DNA of 64,000 bases from Parietichytrium sp. I65-24A (lineage: Eukaryota > Sar > Bigyra > Thraustochytrida > Thraustochytriidae): assembly GCA_012862575.1 (NCBI GenBank), contig BLSF01000020.1:372001-436000 (forward strand). The letters are read 5' to 3'. A program made the translations under genes and the position numbers. The notes below the pieces were generated by a model that was not told the DNA's origin, ran no database searches, and worked only from the letters and a program-made list of their open reading frames with translations. Shown here piece by piece: positions 11,001 through 20,038 of this stretch (position 1 is its first letter; the number at the start of each line of letters is the position of its first letter).

Positions 11001-14000
11001 CCCGCGCCGGCTCGTGAGCGCCTCACAAAACTTGTGGATCGTATCATCGCTTACAGCTCGATTTGGGCTCTTGGAGGCTCTCTCGACTCTGATGACAAGG
11101 AGGCATTCGATGAATGGGCTCGAAAGGAGTTCGACAAATGCGGCCTTGGACTGATCGGAATGTCTTCCAAGGGCCAAGTTTTCGACTACTTCGTCGATAT
11201 GCAAAGCGAGGAGCTTCGGCGTTGGGAGGACGCGGTTCCTGAGTACAAATACGATCCCGCGCTCCCATTTTCCCAGATCTTGGTTCCTACAGTGGACACT
11301 GTGAGATACTCGTATTTGACGGAAAAGCTACTCGCGGTGAACAAGCCTTGTTTTCTCACAGGAGTCACGGGCACAGGAAAGACAGTCGTGGTTCAGAATC
11401 TTCTCCAGGACCTCTCGAGACAAGATGCCGATGGAGGTGCTGCAGGAGGTGAAGAAGATGAAGCCAACTCTGCAAAGATTGCTGAGAGAAAGAAGGAAGA
11501 GGCTCGAATCGCAATGCTTGGTCTTGAGAGGAGGCAGACCTTGTTACCAATCCATATTGGCTTTAGTGCACAAACCTCTGCCAAAGTAACGCAGCTCTCC
11601 ATTGAAGCAAAGCTTGAGAAGAAGCGCAAGACTTTGCTGGGCGCTCCCGCGGGCCAAATTGCCGCCATCTTTGTGGATGACGTGAATATGCCAATGGTGG
11701 AAGAGTACGGCGCCCAGCCTCCGATTGAGCTCTTGCGTCAATTCTTGGACTTCAAAGGCTTTTACGATCGTCAAAAACTTTTCTTTAAAGATATCCAGGA
11801 CACCGTGATGGTGGTTTCCGCCGCGCCACCTGGCGGAGGCAGGAACCCGGTAACTCCTCGCTTTGTTCGACATTTTGCAGTCATGTGTTTGCCCCCCGCA
11901 AACCGGCAGAGTATGCAGATCATGTTTTCTGGCATCTTGAATGGGTTTCTGGCGGACGGATTTCTCCCTGAGATTAAAGCCCTTGTGAAGCCGATGGTTG
12001 AGTCCACCATAGACGTGTTTTTTAGGATTTCGCAGCAGATGCTCCCAACTCCGAGCAAGTCGCACTACACGTTCAACCTTCGTGACCTGAGCAAAGTCGT
12101 GCAAGGTGTGCTCATGATCTCCCCCGCCAAATGCTCTTCGTCCGAAACCATGACCAAGCTCTGGGTGCACGAATCTATGAGGGTGTTTCACGATCGTCTT
12201 ATCAATATCGAAGACAAGACTTGGTACACCGAGTTAGTCATGGAGCTCTTGAAGCGGAATTTTCAGGTTGGCTGGTCTAAGGAGGAAACGTTTGGATCCG
12301 CCCAGGACGAAAGCCCGAGTGAGTCTTCAGGAGCGGACAAGAAGTCCAACGCTAAGGCCCTCCCCCCTCTTCTCTTTGCTGACTTTCTCCGTGGAGCTGC
12401 CGAACAGAGCGAAAATGCTAACGAGCAAGAAAATGAAGAGGACAATCGCCCGTACGAGCAAGTGAACACGCTTGAGCAGGCTGCCAAAGTCTTGGAAGAC
12501 GCTCTGGATGATTATAACATTGCATTCCCAAGCAAGATGAATCTTGTATTCTTCAGAGATGCCGTGGAACACATTGCTAGAATCTCGCGGATTCTGCGTC
12601 AAAAGCGAGGGAATGCGATGCTTGTTGGTGTAGGCGGGTCTGGAAAGCAGTCCCTCTCTCGACTCTCCATGTTCATGTCCGGAACGAAGTGCGTGCAAAT
12701 CGAAATCACGAAAGGGTATGGGTGCGCAGAGTTCCGGGAGGACCTCAAATTAATGATGATCGACTCCGGTGTCAAAGGAAAGAAGGTCGGCTTCCTCTTT
12801 ACCGATTCTCAGATCATTGAGGACGCCTTTTTGGAGGACATTAACAATGTTCTCAATTCCGGAGAGGTTCCAAATCTTTTTGCTCAAGACGAAATGGACC
12901 GGGTCGTGTCTGACATGGCTCCAGTCCTGAAGGCGAAAGGAATTCCCGAGTCACGAGACAACTGCAAGCAATGGTTTGTCAACAGAGTCCGCGACAACTT
13001 GCACATCATCTTGTGTATGTCTCCAGTAGGGAACGCGCTTCGCGTTTGGTGCCGTCAGTTCCCTTCACTCATCAATTGTTGTACAATTGATTGGTTCCTG
13101 GAGTGGCCTCAGTCCGCGCTTAACTCTGTTGCAAATAGATTTCTCGCAAATGTGGAATTGCCCACTGAAGAGTGCAGAGCAGCACTTGTAAAAGCTTGTT
13201 CGATGGTCCACACGTCGATCACGGTCACGTCAAACAAATTTTTGCAAGAACTTGGACGAATGGTGTACACCACCCCAAAATCGTACTTGGACCTGATTGA
13301 GCTGTATATCTCCATGCTTCACGAGAAAAGGAGCGAATTGCAAGGGTCTTGCGAAAGGCTGTCTAATGGTATTATCAAGCTCGAAGACACAAACAAGATG
13401 GTTCAGCAGCTGAAGGTGGACCTCAACGAGCTGATGCCGGTGTTGGAGGTGAAGAGCAAGGATGCGGAGGTGCTCTTGAAAGAAGTTGCCAAGGAGCAAG
13501 CTGAGGCCTCCCAGGTAAAGGCTAAGGTCGCCAAGGAGGAAGCTGAGGTGAACGAAAAAGCGGCGCAAGTCTCCGAAGTCCAGGCTGATGCACAGAAAGA
13601 CCTTGACAAAGCTATGCCCGCGCTGAACGACGCGATCAAGTCCTTGGATGCTCTTGACAAGAAAGATATCACCGAGATGAAATCTTTTGCGAAGCCTCCC
13701 GCAGCCGTGCAAACTGTCATGGAAGCTGTATGCGTCCTTCTGGGGGAAAAAACCGACTGGGATGCTGCCAAGAGGGTGATGAGTGACTCAAAGTTCATGG
13801 AAAACCTGAAGAATTTCGACAAGGACAACATTCCTTCCGCGACTCTCCGAAAGTTGAAGAAATACGTCGAAGACCCGATGATGTCTGTTGAGAATGTCAA
13901 GAAGGTGAGTAAAGCGGCAACTTCGCTCTGTATGTGGGTTCATGCTATGGACGTATACTCCGTTGTTGCGAAAGAAGTGGAGCCAAAGCGTCAAAGGTTG

Positions 14001-17000
14001 CAGGAGATGAATCAGGCTTTGGAGGAGGCAAATGCAGTTCTGGCCGAGAAGCAAGCTTCGTTGCAGGCCGTTGTCGACAAGGTAAATGCCTTGCAGGCAA
14101 CCTGTGATCAAACGCTCTCTGAGAAGACCAGGCTGGCAAACGAGGCTCAAAAGACGCGGGCGCGTCTTGACAGAGCAGAAAAGCTCACGAGCGGTCTGGC
14201 AAGCGAAGGAGTGCGTTGGCAAGAGTCGGTGGTTTCCCTCCAGAAACAAATTGAGAACCTGGTCGGGGATATCTTCCTTGCGTCAGCTTGCGTGTCGTAC
14301 TACGGTGCATTTACAGGCGTGTACCGGGAAGAGCTAGTCGATATGTGGCAAGAGCGCATCACCATGCTGTGCATTCCTTGTAGCCTTGAGCGCTTTAGCC
14401 TTGTGCGGATGATCGGCGATCCTGTGCTCGTCCGGGAATGGCAAATCTGTGGACTTCCCACAGACGACGTTTCCACCAACAATGCGCTTCTCGCAACAAG
14501 AGGCAAGCGTTGGCCACTCATGATTGATCCGCAGATGCAAGCCAACAAATGGGTGAAACAAAAGGAGAGTAAAAGTGGTCTCGAAATTGTCAAAATGGCG
14601 GACCCCGATCTACTTCGCGTGCTTGAGACCGCCGTCCGTAACGGACTTCCGTTGTTGGTAGAAGATTTGGGAGAGCAAATCGATCCTGGCTTGGAGCCAA
14701 TTCTGCAAAAGGCAATCTACAAACAAGGCGGCCGCACCCTCATTCGTCTCGGGGACAGTGACGTGGACTACGACGCCAACTTTCAGCTCTACATGACTAC
14801 AAAGATTCCCAACCCGCACTATCTTCCAGAAGTGTGCATCAAGGTGACCCTGATCAACTTTACGGTAACTATGGAAGGCTTGGAGGACCAGCTTCTTGGC
14901 ACAGTGGTCCGCACGGAGAAGCCAGATATTGAGGAGCGAAAAAACCGCTTGCTTTTGTCTATGGCCGCGGACCAGAAGCAGCTCAAGGATATTGAAGACA
15001 AGATTCTCCGACTTCTTTCTGAGTCGAAGGGAGACATTCTGGACGACGAGGAGTTGATCAATACCTTAGCAGACTCCAAGACTACTTCGGCAATCATCAC
15101 AGAGCGAGTCCAAGAGAGCGAAAAAACTAATGCAGAGGTCAATATGATGCGCAATAGTTATCGCCCGGTTGCTCGACGCGGCAGCATTATATACTTTGTA
15201 ATTGCAGATCTCGCCCGTATCGATCCAATGTACCAATACTCGTTGGAATACTTTGTCAAGCTCTTTCAGAAGTGTTTGGACTTGAGCGAGAAGAACGAAG
15301 TATTGGAAATACGTCTAGACACGATCATGGAGTTTCAAAACCAGTTCATCTATCGAAATGTGTGTCGCGGACTCTTTGAAGTGCACAAGATCTTGTTTGC
15401 ATTTTTGATCACGATCCAGATTCTTCGAGGATCCGGAAAGATTAGTGACGTGGAATGGTCTCTTTTTCTTCGGGGTCCAAACTCTCTTATCAATCCGCAA
15501 GACGAGATCTCAGATATTGACCTTCCAGAAGGCTTGGCGCGCACCACGTGGAACACTTTGAACGTCCTTGAAGAATATTGCCCACGCCAGTTCCAAGGAA
15601 TCTGCAAGCATGTTCTATCAAACTGGGAGACAGCTGGTGGTTGGAAAGGATGGGCGGGAACCGAGCAGCCTCACAGTGAACCCTTCCCGGGATTTGTTTG
15701 TACGTTTCGGGACTTTGACAGCACTCAGGACGACGAAGATGCTGATGCTGATGCTGATGGGGACGCCGAGAACGCAGAGAAGAGTCTTGCGGGTGACACC
15801 TTTTCCCCATTTCAGCGCTTGGTCTTGCTGAAGGCATTTCGTGAGGAAAAGACTATATATGGCATCAGGAATTTCATTATTGCAGAACTAGGACAGGAGT
15901 TCGTACAGAGCCCGAGCACATCAATGGAGGATATCAGCAAAGATATGGATAACAAGACCCCTTGCATCTTTGTGTTATCGCAGGGGGCAGATCCGACCAG
16001 TCTGCTGCTCCGGTTTGCAGAGAAGCGAAATTATCTGGAGCGCCTAAATGTTATCTCACTTGGACAAGGGCAGGGAGTCAAAGCTGAGCGGCTTATATCG
16101 GATGCGAAGGTCGCTGGCGACTGGGTTCTTTTGCAGAATTGCCATCTTGCAAAAAGCTGGATGCCAAGCTTGGAAGGCATCATCGCCAGCTTTAATGACC
16201 CAGCAACAAACGCTGCAATGCACCAGGATTTCAGATTATTTTTGACATCGTTTCCGGCTATTTACTTTCCAGTGTCTGTTTTGCAAAACGGTGTCAAACT
16301 TACAAATGAGCCTCCGCGAGGACTACAAGCAAACGTTTCGAGAAGTTTTGGAACGGTGTTGAACGAAGGCATCTTGGATAGCTGCATCAATCGCCCCAAG
16401 GAGTTTCGAAAGATCTTATTTGGTCTCTGTTTCTTCCACGGGGTCATCCAAGAGCGGCGTAAATTTGGTCCGCTTGGATGGAACATCCGATACGAGTTTG
16501 ATGACTCCGATCTCGAAACAAGTGCAGAGCAACTGCGACGATTTCTCGACGAGTCCGCTGGTGATGTCATTCCGTGGGATGCCATTCGCTACGTGACCGG
16601 CCAAATTAACTACGGAGGGCGTGTGACTGACGACTGGGACCGAAGGTGTCTAATGTCGATCCTTTCACGCTTTTACATCCCGGATATCTTGAAAGATGGA
16701 TACAAATTCTCGAGCTCTGGGGCGTATTATGCTCCTACTGACACCAACATGCAAGGCTACATGGACTACATCAAGTCCATGCCGGATATTGAAGATACAG
16801 AGGTATTTGGCCTCCACCCGAATGCAAACATCACTTTGGAGCTTCAAGAAAGCTCACGGATTGTCGACGCGGTGCTCTCTATCCAGCCGCGTGCATCAGG
16901 AGGCTCCGGCGCCGGGGGCCAGTCGCCTGATGAAATTGTGAAAGGTCTTGCCATGCGAATGGAGGCAGAGCTCCCAGAGCCGCTAGACGTGGAGAAGGAG

Positions 17001-17789
17001 GCCGGGTCGCATACATTTGTTGTGAATCCTGAAACCGAGCTCCTGCAGCCGTTGGCAACGTTCCTACTCCAAGAGATTGTCAAGTTGAATCGCTTGCTTG
17101 ATCGCATGAAGACAAGTATGAGCGAACTGGTGCAAGCGATCGACGGAAGAATTGTCATGAGTAGCTTTTTGGACAAGATGCATACCAGTTTCTACAATGG
17201 TGCAGTACCTGAGCTGTGGTCATCTGTGTCGTACCCATCACTGCGACCATTGGCGTCGTGGTTCGCGGACTTTAAGGAGCGCATACAGTTCTGCCGGAAC
17301 TGGCTCCGGGAAGGCGAACCTAAAGTATTTCGTCTCCCAGTATTCTTCTTCCCGCAGGGATTTTTGACTGGTGTTTTGCAAACGCACGCAAGGAAGCACG
17401 GGGTAGCGATCAACTCGTTGAGCTTCGACTTTGAAGTATACAACTGCGAAGAAGAAGACATTGACACAGTTCCTTCTAATGGGGTGGTGGTATCCGGCTT
17501 GTTCATGGAAGGGGCCAAGTGGGACAGTGAAAGAGGCGTGATACAAGACTCTAGACCAAGAGAAATGTACACTCTCATGAGACCAATTCACTTTTTGCCA
17601 GCTGAAGATTTCAAGCCAGACCCAGCGAAGTACCCGTGCCCAGTCTACAAGACCTCGAAGCGAGCCGGGGCCCTCTCTACGACGGGAATGAGTACCAATT
17701 TCGTTTTAGCAGTACATTTGCCCACAGATTGCAGCCCTGACTACTGGGTGTGGCGCGGAGTTGCGTTCCTATTGAATTTGAATGATTGA
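5019..17789 (+). CDS. Axonemal dynein heavy chain, single-headed inner-arm type
   Basis: One uninterrupted frame encodes about 4256 residues, the full length expected for a monomeric inner-arm heavy chain (human DNAH1/3/6/7/12 are about 4000-4300). The frame is open further upstream, but the first ATG is at 5019. The stem and linker fill about residues 1-1440. Walker A loops are AAA1 GPAGTGKT (1465), AAA2 GPTGGGKT (1745), AAA3 GVTGTGKT (2115) and AAA4 GVGGSGKQ (2537). AAA1 is followed by CLDEFNRIDIEVLS. The stalk coiled coils lie at about 2790-2890 and 2980-3080, with the microtubule-binding tip between them. The C-terminus has the family motif KTSKRAGALSTTG. The motor drives flagellar bending by ATP-dependent sliding on doublet microtubules. 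Polar, probably lineage-specific insertions lie before AAA1 (near 1300-1335), in AAA3, before AAA4, and in the AAA5-AAA6 region (an Asp-Ala run near 3580). I cannot assign the exact DNAH orthologue without alignment; DNAH6 or the DNAH3/7 group are likely. Confidence 0.95.
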   Translation: MNDKQDAVRGAQKTKGNENGGNGRRASHLSQGRAFNPREALENRLYRAAISGDGQQGQQLQFAGLQQQEQQSRPGTSGLMSPRPPGLFSTRGGKGKKPLAFPFRNRNIKKSSSSKEEDVESKRRTESDGLDGTDGASEASEESSNAGAQRWRRYKPGFKSFVERMAESETGCEDMGNPESFLYFVRKEGGTAYDLTLCRLKSQVGALGKDYYIFSSTGITTQYLDGTTEFVSLEQFEREFYMFSHIKRIAFFKQYRIWKSFMSWKSNVRSRKINACKSSLQESLFILHPLLRGSLLSLRKLCYDAATCKLFSVHPSKTYELEAFSSAQTDQRELVRAHLQKFYTHIRGQLLDACNHALRSFLEENGFARKPKSQATSDSEMRQLQTLSDGPRPITFTERAAMRTQCRKLTKYIRLVDFFVIDTLLVLASTSTAELLSSISTRQSGGAHRKPAAKGTLQAPPPPVFLVKVDADIDHSTILDQPEDNDLVTFHPTAEDFRMEVESIIFDTLKVVTDPEPLLSHPDFEMFAQPTLEEGGMGDRVDLEMMIVEDQHFQGMVEDITSCLRTAFDDANKYCQKFVPYLEQYVQNEQLRSTLSVDNFKDKPVEEFQHMLHTYTSQQNAFEEMPTESNIGIVKIESTALKELFTPSPIRCLDKIKALIPQIIRLKTGENLKEMRFANDKLSSQTYTVDEFVDQLSFLRKVTDDMEKLDSRFEFSTKLFRLCHDFNVNLNEDDNTAVYMLKETNKALHASVQTTEDGIGDNTARFAKELDEQIPRLRSKVGGIRSQLGNVIIFNPDAKAHEVIAFLDQVQQQVNDVQSLREKYTKYQKILGVAISSFDEIDEVKADLSIKSRLWKALDSWDSLSNGWCNTAFCEVDPTAILTEVDKYLKTALQAERALPGNLVAPTLHEKVLDFKRTMPVVTALRCKDLEDRHWDRIHNLLGYQVNGVADLQLGHLIKRRAMDFCEELEVIATEAVQEAVLLGMVEKVEEKWKTAEFTVIPFKETKDHIIGGVDDVIVDLDDSLVIINTVLGSRYVKPIRELVDDWQRKLVLFQETLEEWLTCQRNWMYLESIFSAPDIQRQLPTESKMFSKVDSSFRENMRRTADDPNCIKCCTRSGLKETLQKHNIALEQIQKSLEDYLETKRAAFARFYFLSNDELLEILAQTKDPHAVQPHLRKCFDALVALDFGDQPKSIDIKAMISPEGEKIELGKNLKARGNVEDWLTAVETNMKVSLQKLMKLGLLDFFERPRVEWVKSHPGQIVATVAQIAWVLGTECAIRNNLSSNTLSRSPSMSSQGKPQATGSAGGTQANPGEDAGNSLDEQQEFFQSFFGEHVKSLENWYRKNVQELDKLTELVRSDLTKRERKIIVALVTTDVHARDIVETLWKDEVCSLQSFTWQQQLRYYWQKEEIDDCVVRQSNSMIRYAYEYEGCTSRLVITPLTDRCWMTLTGALHLKLGGSPSGPAGTGKTESSKDLAKALGIQCIVFNCSDQIDYKMMAKLFSGLAQAGCWTCLDEFNRIDIEVLSVVAQQLLTLRQGRLAHLASIRFEGREISLKEHHVIITMNPGYAGRTELPDNLKVLFRPVAMMVPDYSLIAEIMLFAEGFSAAKTLSVKMTKMYSLASEQLSQQCHYDYGLRAVKSVLVMAGGLKRGNPHLSEDVVLIRAMRDSNLPKFLSHDVPLFFGILADLFPGVKVPYQDTGELQEMIETLLEEKQLQCVPTFIKKIIQLYETMNVRFGVTIVGPTGGGKTTAYNILAQALTTLCNRYNDNLSAVNFRTVHQSVLNPKCITMGELYGEFNELTQEWTDGLASSIMRGMVASETDDSKWIVFDGPIDALWIENMNTVLDDNMTLCLANGERIKLKTQMKCVFEVQDLEVASPATVSRLGVLYMTPDDLGWDPVLKTWLSRDMSPKFGTEAEILCERILTVITALFSEGLPFIRKKASEPIPTVDIQLTATFCSIFESLFASSSFASALVESSPGESAPQPKEPLPAPARERLTKLVDRIIAYSSIWALGGSLDSDDKEAFDEWARKEFDKCGLGLIGMSSKGQVFDYFVDMQSEELRRWEDAVPEYKYDPALPFSQILVPTVDTVRYSYLTEKLLAVNKPCFLTGVTGTGKTVVVQNLLQDLSRQDADGGAAGGEEDEANSAKIAERKKEEARIAMLGLERRQTLLPIHIGFSAQTSAKVTQLSIEAKLEKKRKTLLGAPAGQIAAIFVDDVNMPMVEEYGAQPPIELLRQFLDFKGFYDRQKLFFKDIQDTVMVVSAAPPGGGRNPVTPRFVRHFAVMCLPPANRQSMQIMFSGILNGFLADGFLPEIKALVKPMVESTIDVFFRISQQMLPTPSKSHYTFNLRDLSKVVQGVLMISPAKCSSSETMTKLWVHESMRVFHDRLINIEDKTWYTELVMELLKRNFQVGWSKEETFGSAQDESPSESSGADKKSNAKALPPLLFADFLRGAAEQSENANEQENEEDNRPYEQVNTLEQAAKVLEDALDDYNIAFPSKMNLVFFRDAVEHIARISRILRQKRGNAMLVGVGGSGKQSLSRLSMFMSGTKCVQIEITKGYGCAEFREDLKLMMIDSGVKGKKVGFLFTDSQIIEDAFLEDINNVLNSGEVPNLFAQDEMDRVVSDMAPVLKAKGIPESRDNCKQWFVNRVRDNLHIILCMSPVGNALRVWCRQFPSLINCCTIDWFLEWPQSALNSVANRFLANVELPTEECRAALVKACSMVHTSITVTSNKFLQELGRMVYTTPKSYLDLIELYISMLHEKRSELQGSCERLSNGIIKLEDTNKMVQQLKVDLNELMPVLEVKSKDAEVLLKEVAKEQAEASQVKAKVAKEEAEVNEKAAQVSEVQADAQKDLDKAMPALNDAIKSLDALDKKDITEMKSFAKPPAAVQTVMEAVCVLLGEKTDWDAAKRVMSDSKFMENLKNFDKDNIPSATLRKLKKYVEDPMMSVENVKKVSKAATSLCMWVHAMDVYSVVAKEVEPKRQRLQEMNQALEEANAVLAEKQASLQAVVDKVNALQATCDQTLSEKTRLANEAQKTRARLDRAEKLTSGLASEGVRWQESVVSLQKQIENLVGDIFLASACVSYYGAFTGVYREELVDMWQERITMLCIPCSLERFSLVRMIGDPVLVREWQICGLPTDDVSTNNALLATRGKRWPLMIDPQMQANKWVKQKESKSGLEIVKMADPDLLRVLETAVRNGLPLLVEDLGEQIDPGLEPILQKAIYKQGGRTLIRLGDSDVDYDANFQLYMTTKIPNPHYLPEVCIKVTLINFTVTMEGLEDQLLGTVVRTEKPDIEERKNRLLLSMAADQKQLKDIEDKILRLLSESKGDILDDEELINTLADSKTTSAIITERVQESEKTNAEVNMMRNSYRPVARRGSIIYFVIADLARIDPMYQYSLEYFVKLFQKCLDLSEKNEVLEIRLDTIMEFQNQFIYRNVCRGLFEVHKILFAFLITIQILRGSGKISDVEWSLFLRGPNSLINPQDEISDIDLPEGLARTTWNTLNVLEEYCPRQFQGICKHVLSNWETAGGWKGWAGTEQPHSEPFPGFVCTFRDFDSTQDDEDADADADGDAENAEKSLAGDTFSPFQRLVLLKAFREEKTIYGIRNFIIAELGQEFVQSPSTSMEDISKDMDNKTPCIFVLSQGADPTSLLLRFAEKRNYLERLNVISLGQGQGVKAERLISDAKVAGDWVLLQNCHLAKSWMPSLEGIIASFNDPATNAAMHQDFRLFLTSFPAIYFPVSVLQNGVKLTNEPPRGLQANVSRSFGTVLNEGILDSCINRPKEFRKILFGLCFFHGVIQERRKFGPLGWNIRYEFDDSDLETSAEQLRRFLDESAGDVIPWDAIRYVTGQINYGGRVTDDWDRRCLMSILSRFYIPDILKDGYKFSSSGAYYAPTDTNMQGYMDYIKSMPDIEDTEVFGLHPNANITLELQESSRIVDAVLSIQPRASGGSGAGGQSPDEIVKGLAMRMEAELPEPLDVEKEAGSHTFVVNPETELLQPLATFLLQEIVKLNRLLDRMKTSMSELVQAIDGRIVMSSFLDKMHTSFYNGAVPELWSSVSYPSLRPLASWFADFKERIQFCRNWLREGEPKVFRLPVFFFPQGFLTGVLQTHARKHGVAINSLSFDFEVYNCEEEDIDTVPSNGVVVSGLFMEGAKWDSERGVIQDSRPREMYTLMRPIHFLPAEDFKPDPAKYPCPVYKTSKRAGALSTTGMSTNFVLAVHLPTDCSPDYWVWRGVAFLLNLND

Positions 17790-18039
17790 AGCAATAATCC
17801 AATCGTAAAATAAATGCGCAATATAGATAGAGACGTTTGGGAAAACTTCGAAGGGTTGTAGTGCATTTTTTTCTATTTTTTTAATTAGTCGTGTTGATGT
17901 GCTATTTCATGTTCATGTACCTGTCATGCTTTCTTACAATTCGTCTGCATGCAAAGGTACTCGTACTACTCGGTGACACTGATTCTCCTTGCCGGGAAAA
18001 TCGGGCGAATTATTCAGATATATACAAAGGCTGGAGCAA
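17790..18039. other. Convergent 3' intergenic region
   Basis: This 250-bp spacer lies between the stops of the dynein and permease genes. AAAATAAATG just after the dynein stop is a plausible polyadenylation signal. A GTACTCGTAC decamer occurs at 17957-17966, a motif seen elsewhere in the window. Confidence 0.5.
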
Positions 18040-19788
18040 CTACACCACAGCAGCGTGAGTTGGCTCCGAAGGCTCCATTTCCGGAAGCTCCTTGGGGACG
18101 ACTTCATCTTCAGCAGGATCCTGGAAAGAGTGCTCGTCAGAGTCGGATTTGCTCATGGCCTCTTCCAAATCTTCGAGACTGGAATAGTCCACTCCATATC
18201 GGAATCCGTAACAGACGTACACCAAAATTGCCAGCACGATGAGGGCAAGAACGAGCCCAACGCCAAGCCACGAAAGTTGGGAAATTAGATACCAGTTGGC
18301 CAAAATAGCAACGCAAGGAATGAATGGCAGCAACGGAACCTTGAAAGTATCCATTTCCACTTGGAAAGTGTGTCTGATGGCCATGAAAAGACAGATGGCA
18401 GCAGCAAGAATGAGGAAAATGATCGTGAAAGACATAGCCACGACGTCATTGGCAATATCAGCTTTGTTTGCCAAGAAGCAAGCGATTGCGGACGCGATGA
18501 CATACGCAATCACTGGCGAGGTCGCCTTGTGTCTGCTGCGAACCAAGAGCAGACTAGAGTTGGTCATGATGAAACTCAGAAGAATCCCGCCACTGATGAG
18601 ATCATTCAAGTTGGCAAACGGAACGAACCCAGCAATCAGAGTCATGATTACACCGCCAATGAGACCGCCATACAGTAAAGTTCCTTTGCTAGTTTGTTTG
18701 GCAAAGATCATCGGTAATTGCTTGTCCCTAGCCATCGCAAAGAAGATCCGGCTTTGAGGAATGTATGACACCAAAACTACGCTTGGCAGAGCAAGAAAAA
18801 TCTCCCCTGCAAGGGTGACCTGCATTGCCCATGGCGCTCCGACATAAACAAAAGCAGAGCCAAACCCGTCGTTTGTGTCTAATGAGTCGTATGGGGCCAT
18901 TCCTGTGAGAACGATGGCTGCTGCGAAGTAAAGCATGGTGATAATCACAATTGTGAGAACCACGGCAAGGGGAATGTCACGTTTTGGACGTTTCGCCTCA
19001 CCGACCAGACAGGTGACTTCATCAAACCCGATGTACGCAAAGAACGCCGAAGTAGCCCCGGTAAAGACTCCTGACACCCCACCTTCAAAAGAAGGAAGTG
19101 GGCTACCATCATGAGCGGTTCCTGGTGGAGGCACGAAAGGGGTAAGGTTCGCAGGGTCCACGTACACCGCTCCGCAAATGACGACGAAGAGCACGAGGGC
19201 AACCTTGAAGCCAACCATGATGTTCACAGCAGTCTTCTCAACATTTGCGCCGCAGAGGATCACCATTACAACCACAGCACTAAGCAAGAGGGCGGCTGCG
19301 TTGAAGCTGGTTCCGCCTGCAGCATTAATCCAGCAATTATTTGTCTCGCATGTGATCCAGTTATTTTCGATAAGCCAATAAGCGACTTTGTCACCCCATG
19401 ATCTGCAAACAGCTGCTCCACTGACTCCGTACTCAAGCGTGACCAAAAAGCCTGCAACCACAGCGAGACCCTCGCCCAAACCATAACTTGAAAAACTGTA
19501 CGTGGAGCCAGGGCTCATGATGATAGCTGCAAGCTCGGCGTAGGCTAAAGCCGTGATGGCACAAATGCATCCAGCAATCAGAAAGCTGATAGAAGTTGCT
19601 GGCCCTGCCATTGTTTTAGCAATGTCCCCCGACAAAACAAAGATCCCGCTGCCGACAGCCCCGCCAATGCCGATGGCGAGCAACGACCAGAATCCAAAAA
19701 CCTTTTCCATTCCGTCTTGCTCATTCTCCTTGTGGAAAACCCATAATGGCTTCCGTCCGAATGGTTTTCTCAGCCAGTGAGCGCCCAT
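18040..19788 (-). CDS. APC-superfamily amino acid permease (SLC7/CAT-like)
   Basis: The single-exon gene encodes 582 residues with about 12-14 hydrophobic segments. The first membrane helix carries the substrate-site motif GIGGAVGSGIF, where the unwound GSGIF holds the amino group and carboxylate in APC transporters. Another family signature is FFAYIGFDEVT, typical of the sixth helix of cationic amino acid transporter-like proteins. Both ends are cytosolic in the family; the last 60 residues are acidic and Ser-rich, including SDSDEHS, and could be phosphorylated or used for trafficking. It probably moves cationic or neutral amino acids across the plasma or vacuolar membrane; the substrate cannot be read from sequence. 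The ATG at 19786-19788 is a true start. The gene converges with dynein and diverges from the coiled-coil gene. Confidence 0.9.
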   Translation of the reverse strand: MGAHWLRKPFGRKPLWVFHKENEQDGMEKVFGFWSLLAIGIGGAVGSGIFVLSGDIAKTMAGPATSISFLIAGCICAITALAYAELAAIIMSPGSTYSFSSYGLGEGLAVVAGFLVTLEYGVSGAAVCRSWGDKVAYWLIENNWITCETNNCWINAAGGTSFNAAALLLSAVVVMVILCGANVEKTAVNIMVGFKVALVLFVVICGAVYVDPANLTPFVPPPGTAHDGSPLPSFEGGVSGVFTGATSAFFAYIGFDEVTCLVGEAKRPKRDIPLAVVLTIVIITMLYFAAAIVLTGMAPYDSLDTNDGFGSAFVYVGAPWAMQVTLAGEIFLALPSVVLVSYIPQSRIFFAMARDKQLPMIFAKQTSKGTLLYGGLIGGVIMTLIAGFVPFANLNDLISGGILLSFIMTNSSLLLVRSRHKATSPVIAYVIASAIACFLANKADIANDVVAMSFTIIFLILAAAICLFMAIRHTFQVEMDTFKVPLLPFIPCVAILANWYLISQLSWLGVGLVLALIVLAILVYVCYGFRYGVDYSSLEDLEEAMSKSDSDEHSFQDPAEDEVVPKELPEMEPSEPTHAAVV

Positions 19789-19959
19789 CGTGGTGACGTA
19801 AACTTAAACTTGGATCTTTCAATGCCACTTTTTAATAGCGTGTTCGCGTTGTGGTTCGTTTTTGTATTTGGTGTTTGTCCGTGTTTGATTTGGAGTTTGC
19901 ACTCCCACCCGAGCTCTCGAGCAAAGTGCCAATCCTACGAGATGAGTCCGTGTTTTACA

Positions 19960-20038
19960 AACACTTGGTCTGCGCCGCAAAACACTTCACTAGTTGCTGA
20001 ATTGTCAAAGAAAGTGTCGCAATGAGAGACCAAGTGTT
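19960..20038. repeat. 12-bp perfect inverted repeat, 55-bp loop
   Basis: AACACTTGGTCT at 19960-19971 is mirrored by AGACCAAGTGTT at 20027-20038. A small nested hairpin, GTGTTT-TAC-AAACAC, begins just upstream, and further AACACTT copies lie inside and downstream. It lies 170-250 bp upstream of the permease ATG and could be an operator-like site or an RNA hairpin in the leader. Confidence 0.75.
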
